A stretch of 7,266 bases of DNA, from assembly GCA_902803125.1 (NCBI GenBank), contig CADCOZ010000218.1:1-7266 (forward strand), read 5' to 3'. The position numbers and the translations under genes were made by a program. The notes beneath the pieces are model-generated. The model did no database searches, was not told where the DNA came from, and saw only the letters and a program-made list of their open reading frames with translations. Source of the stretch: an uncultured Ruminococcus sp. Its GTDB lineage: Bacteria > Bacillota > Clostridia > Oscillospirales > Acutalibacteraceae. Positions 5,120-7,266 of the stretch are shown here, in pieces (position 1 is the first letter of the stretch; every line of letters starts with the position of its first letter).

Positions 5120-6205
5120 GTGTTTGAGAAGGTACAGGGGATTGAGAGAAGATATGAGGAGCTGTCGGAGAAGCTGTGCGATCCGGCGGTGATGGCTTCA
5201 CCGGAACGATATACGGAAGTGATGAAGGAGTTTAAGACGATTGAACCGTTGGTGCTGACGTATCGGGCGTATCAAAAGGCGGTGCATGAGCGGGACGAAG
5301 CCAAGGAACTGTTGGCAGAAAACAGTCAGGATGAAGAGATGGCGGTACTGCTGACGGAGGAAATCGCTTCGGCGGAAACGGAAATAGAACGCCTGACAGG
5401 CGAAATGAAACTGCTGCTGCTGCCGAAGGATCCGAATGATGAACGAAATGTGATTGTAGAGATACGAGGCGGTGCCGGAGGGGAAGAAGCGGCTTTGTTT
5501 GCGGCGGTGCTGTACCGTATGTACAGTATGTACGCTGTGAAACAGGGCTACCGCACCGAAGTGCTGAACGTCAATGAAACGGAGCTGGGCGGCTACAAGG
5601 AAATCTGCTTCATGATTACGGGGCAGGGAGCCTATTCCCGGCTGAAATATGAAAGCGGTGTTCACCGTGTTCAGCGAGTGCCTGAAACCGAAACGCAGGG
5701 ACGTATTCATACCTCTACCGTGACGGTGGCGGTACTGCCCGAAGCAGAAGATGTAGAGGTCACCATTGACCCGACAGAACTCAAAATTGACACCTTCCGC
5801 GCCAGCGGGGCCGGCGGTCAGCATATCAACAAAACCGAATCGGCTATCCGTATTACGCATCTGCCGACCGGTTTGGTGGTGGAATGTCAGGATGAACGCA
5901 GTCAGTACAAAAACAAGGACAAGGCGATGAAGGTGCTGAAATCCCGTTTGCTGGAAGCGGAACGGGAGCGTCAGCAAAGTGACGTGGCTCGTCAGCGGCA
6001 CGATCAGGTTGGCACCGGTGACAGAAGCGAACGTATCCGCACCTATAACTATCCGCAGGGCAGAGTGACAGACCACCGCATTGGCTTGACACTCTATAAG
6101 ATAGAAGAAATTCTCAACGGTGGCATGGATGAAGTCATTGATGCCTTGATTACCGCTGACAGAGCGGCACAATTGGCCGGCGAAGAACATCATGCCCTCA
6201 GCTGA
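5120..6205 (+). CDS. prfA: Peptide chain release factor 1 (RF1)
   Basis: Release factor 1, which reads UAA and UAG in the ribosomal A site and triggers hydrolysis of peptidyl-tRNA. At 361 residues it matches the normal RF1 length. The start is GTG, supported by the ribosome binding site and by the typical opening MFEKVQGIERRYEEL. The stop-codon recognition motif is P-E-T (188-190, in VHRVQRVPETETQGRIHTST), the RF1 form of PxT; RF2 would have SPF. The catalytic loop GAGGQHINKTESAIR contains the universal GGQ (232-234), whose Q234 is normally methylated by PrmC. The N-terminal helical domain (1-~105) and the acidic GGAGGEEA segment (117-124) are also typical. No prmC gene is seen in this window, although the two are often adjacent. 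The gene appears intact. The gap of 181 bases before it makes an independent promoter possible, but none is convincing. Confidence 0.98.
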   Translation: MFEKVQGIERRYEELSEKLCDPAVMASPERYTEVMKEFKTIEPLVLTYRAYQKAVHERDEAKELLAENSQDEEMAVLLTEEIASAETEIERLTGEMKLLLLPKDPNDERNVIVEIRGGAGGEEAALFAAVLYRMYSMYAVKQGYRTEVLNVNETELGGYKEICFMITGQGAYSRLKYESGVHRVQRVPETETQGRIHTSTVTVAVLPEAEDVEVTIDPTELKIDTFRASGAGGQHINKTESAIRITHLPTGLVVECQDERSQYKNKDKAMKVLKSRLLEAERERQQSDVARQRHDQVGTGDRSERIRTYNYPQGRVTDHRIGLTLYKIEEILNGGMDEVIDALITADRAAQLAGEEHHALS

Positions 6206-6210
6206 GGACA

Positions 6211-6217
6211 AAGGAGG
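6211..6217 (+). promoter_or_regulatory. Ribosome binding site fixing the start of the last gene
   Basis: AAGGAGG lies 7 bases before the ATG at 6225. An in-frame ATG at 6192, inside the end of prfA, would add 11 residues but has no comparable site, so 6225 is chosen. Confidence 0.88.
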
Positions 6218-6224
6218 ATTCCAT

Positions 6225-7220
6225 ATGAAAAAAGAGATACACTATCAGCCGCAGAAATTTCAGACCCTGAAAACGATTTTAGCGTTGATTGCCGCCGTTC
6301 TGATGGTGGTTGAAATTGCCGCCGGCATACAAATGCTGGTGTATATGTCCCCGAACTATAAAAGTATCGGGCCGGCCGACTACGAAACCCTCCAGAGCGG
6401 CGATCTGGTGAAGGGCATTCTTAGTCCGGAGGATATCATCATGTACTATGAAGATGACCAGAGCAGTCAAAATACCGTGCTGATTGGGGTACTGCTTTCG
6501 GAGCATCGGAAAATGATGGTGATAACAGCCGTCAATGACGGCCGCTCCAACAGCTATTCCGAAATCAAAAAATTACTGTCGGGCGAAATCCGTTCCTATG
6601 CCTATAAAGGCAGGGTGGAAGTCCTATACAACGTTACCTTACAGATCCTTGAAACCAATTTGCTGCTGAAAAATATGTATAAAACCCAAGGGTTATCCAA
6701 CAGCGATTTTATCGGGCTTTTGATCAATACGGGCGATATTGACACCGCCTACGGCACCAAGGTGGTCATCGCGTCCTTTGCGGGGGCGGTTTTGATGGCT
6801 GTGCTGATTTTCTTCCTGATGAGAAAGACTATTCATAATATCCACTATGGCATTTTGGTGCAAAAGGGTATTCTGGAGCCGGATTTGAAGGTTCGCAAAG
6901 AGGATTTGGTGTTAGAAAACACGGATCTTTATCAGGGACAGAGTGCCGATGCGGACAGTTTCTATGTCAATACGGACTATGATTTACAGCAAAATGCTGC
7001 AAACGATGCTTCGGCACAATCTTATTCGTTCAGTAAGCCGTCAGCCCCTGCCATCGAGAGCGGCGATGAGGACGGTTCGGCAGACTCGGAACCGGCTCCC
7101 ATGCGGTACCATGAAGAAACGGCGTTCTATCAGAGCGGCCTGAATGAAGAAGGCAATTTCTATGTTGACAAGGGAGAACCCTCCGATGATGTCAGCACCG
7201 AACATTACAAAAAATACTGA
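6225..7220 (+). CDS. Two-pass membrane protein of unknown function with acidic cytoplasmic tail
   Basis: I do not recognise this 331-residue protein. A short basic N-terminus precedes a membrane helix (~15-40); residues ~41-178 form a mixed domain likely outside the membrane; a second helix (~180-199) is followed by MRKTIHNIHYG. By the positive-inside pattern (basic MKK start, RK after helix 2), both ends are cytoplasmic. The C-terminal tail (~200-331) is acidic, polar and probably disordered, with many Ser, Asp, Glu and Tyr. It contains two gap-free copies of a motif, DLYQ-x8-FYVN (234-249) and AFYQ-x8-FYVD (300-315). No catalytic motif, signal-peptidase site or metal site is evident. It starts 19 bases after prfA with a strong ribosome binding site, so it is probably co-transcribed. 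It could be an envelope or scaffold protein, but nothing here establishes a role. Confidence 0.85.
   Translation: MKKEIHYQPQKFQTLKTILALIAAVLMVVEIAAGIQMLVYMSPNYKSIGPADYETLQSGDLVKGILSPEDIIMYYEDDQSSQNTVLIGVLLSEHRKMMVITAVNDGRSNSYSEIKKLLSGEIRSYAYKGRVEVLYNVTLQILETNLLLKNMYKTQGLSNSDFIGLLINTGDIDTAYGTKVVIASFAGAVLMAVLIFFLMRKTIHNIHYGILVQKGILEPDLKVRKEDLVLENTDLYQGQSADADSFYVNTDYDLQQNAANDASAQSYSFSKPSAPAIESGDEDGSADSEPAPMRYHEETAFYQSGLNEEGNFYVDKGEPSDDVSTEHYKKY
6924..6971 (+). other. Tail motif copy 1 ([LF]YQ-x8-FYV[ND])
   Basis: Encodes residues 234-249 (DLYQGQSADADSFYVN). Aligned without gaps to the copy at 7122-7169, the shared positions are an aromatic/aliphatic residue then YQ, and FYV followed by N or D. 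Confidence 0.55.
7122..7169 (+). other. Tail motif copy 2 ([LF]YQ-x8-FYV[ND])
   Basis: Encodes residues 300-315 (AFYQSGLNEEGNFYVD), 66 residues after copy 1 and in identical spacing. The intervening residues differ but are acidic/polar in both copies. Confidence 0.55.
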
Positions 7221-7266
7221 GAACCTGCTACAGCGGAAGTCTTACATCAGGACAGCCACTTGGGGG
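7221..7266. repeat. Probable second copy of the gene-end repeat element, cut by window edge
   Basis: Directly after the stop codon, GAACCTGCTA (7221-7230) parallels GAACCTCTTA (391-400). TCAGGACAGC (7247-7256) is identical to 403-412, followed by CACTTGGGGG against TACACTGGGGA. In the first copy this leads straight into the long hairpin, so the hairpin should lie just beyond the right edge. The two copies differ in the spacer (10 more bases here). Confidence 0.5.

Noticed and set aside
4935..5192. Plus-strand open frame of 85 codons bridging DUF951 and prfA
   Set aside because: It runs through the palindromic repeats and into prfA in another frame, has no ribosome binding site and no recognisable composition.
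4863..5201. Minus-strand open frame of 112 codons over the prfA leader
   Set aside because: It is the translation of the palindromic repeat and gene flanks; no start signal or domain.
5198..6211. Open frame of 337 codons on the minus strand across prfA
   Set aside because: It mirrors the conserved RF1 gene, has no recognisable domain and is explained by codon use.
6192..6224. Upstream in-frame ATG for the last gene, overlapping prfA
   Set aside because: No ribosome binding site precedes it, while AAGGAGG is correctly spaced for the ATG at 6225, whose MKKE opening fits a membrane protein.

Overview
The window looks like a chromosomal segment of a low-GC-lineage Gram-positive bacterium of moderate base composition, most likely a gut Clostridia/Oscillospiraceae-type organism. 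The clues are the FtsX-type permease beside an OmpR-type regulator and a clostridial-style kinase, a DUF951 protein, a Firmicutes-type release factor 1 with a PET anticodon motif, strong purine-rich ribosome binding sites and a textbook sigma-A promoter. I could not run a database search, so the lineage is an inference. All genes read on the + strand.

Layout. (1) At the left edge is the C-terminal 127 codons of an ABC transporter permease. (2) Positions 389-745 have no gene but are densely structured: a perfect 17-bp hairpin, a 22-bp direct repeat present twice 79 bp apart, a track of degenerate heptanucleotide repeats after each copy, a rho-independent terminator, and a consensus TTGACA-N17-TATAAT promoter. 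(3) That promoter drives a response regulator and a sensor histidine kinase (4-base ATGA overlap), followed after 25 bases by a large secreted, C-terminally membrane-anchored S41-family peptidase-like protein. (4) After 26 bases comes a 66-residue DUF951 protein. A 181-base gap with GC-rich palindromes leads to prfA (release factor 1). (5) A two-pass membrane protein of unknown function follows prfA by 19 bases. The last ~45 bases resemble the start of the repeat element found after the permease.

How they fit together. The regulator/kinase pair belongs to the type that commonly controls FtsX-type exporters in Firmicutes, and the permease next door is a plausible target or former operon partner. 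The surface S41 protein appears to be co-transcribed with the pair, which suggests it is part of the same envelope response. DUF951 and prfA are housekeeping-type genes that may be read from the same transcript or from an unseen promoter.

Most notable: the S41-like protein has a canonical EF-hand-type loop between the NGGG strand and the nucleophile serine, and lacks the CtpA-type lysine. The unknown membrane protein has a gap-free duplicated tyrosine motif in its cytoplasmic tail. The repeat elements sit at gene 3' ends. None of this proves a new system; the window is otherwise ordinary core and envelope-stress gene content.
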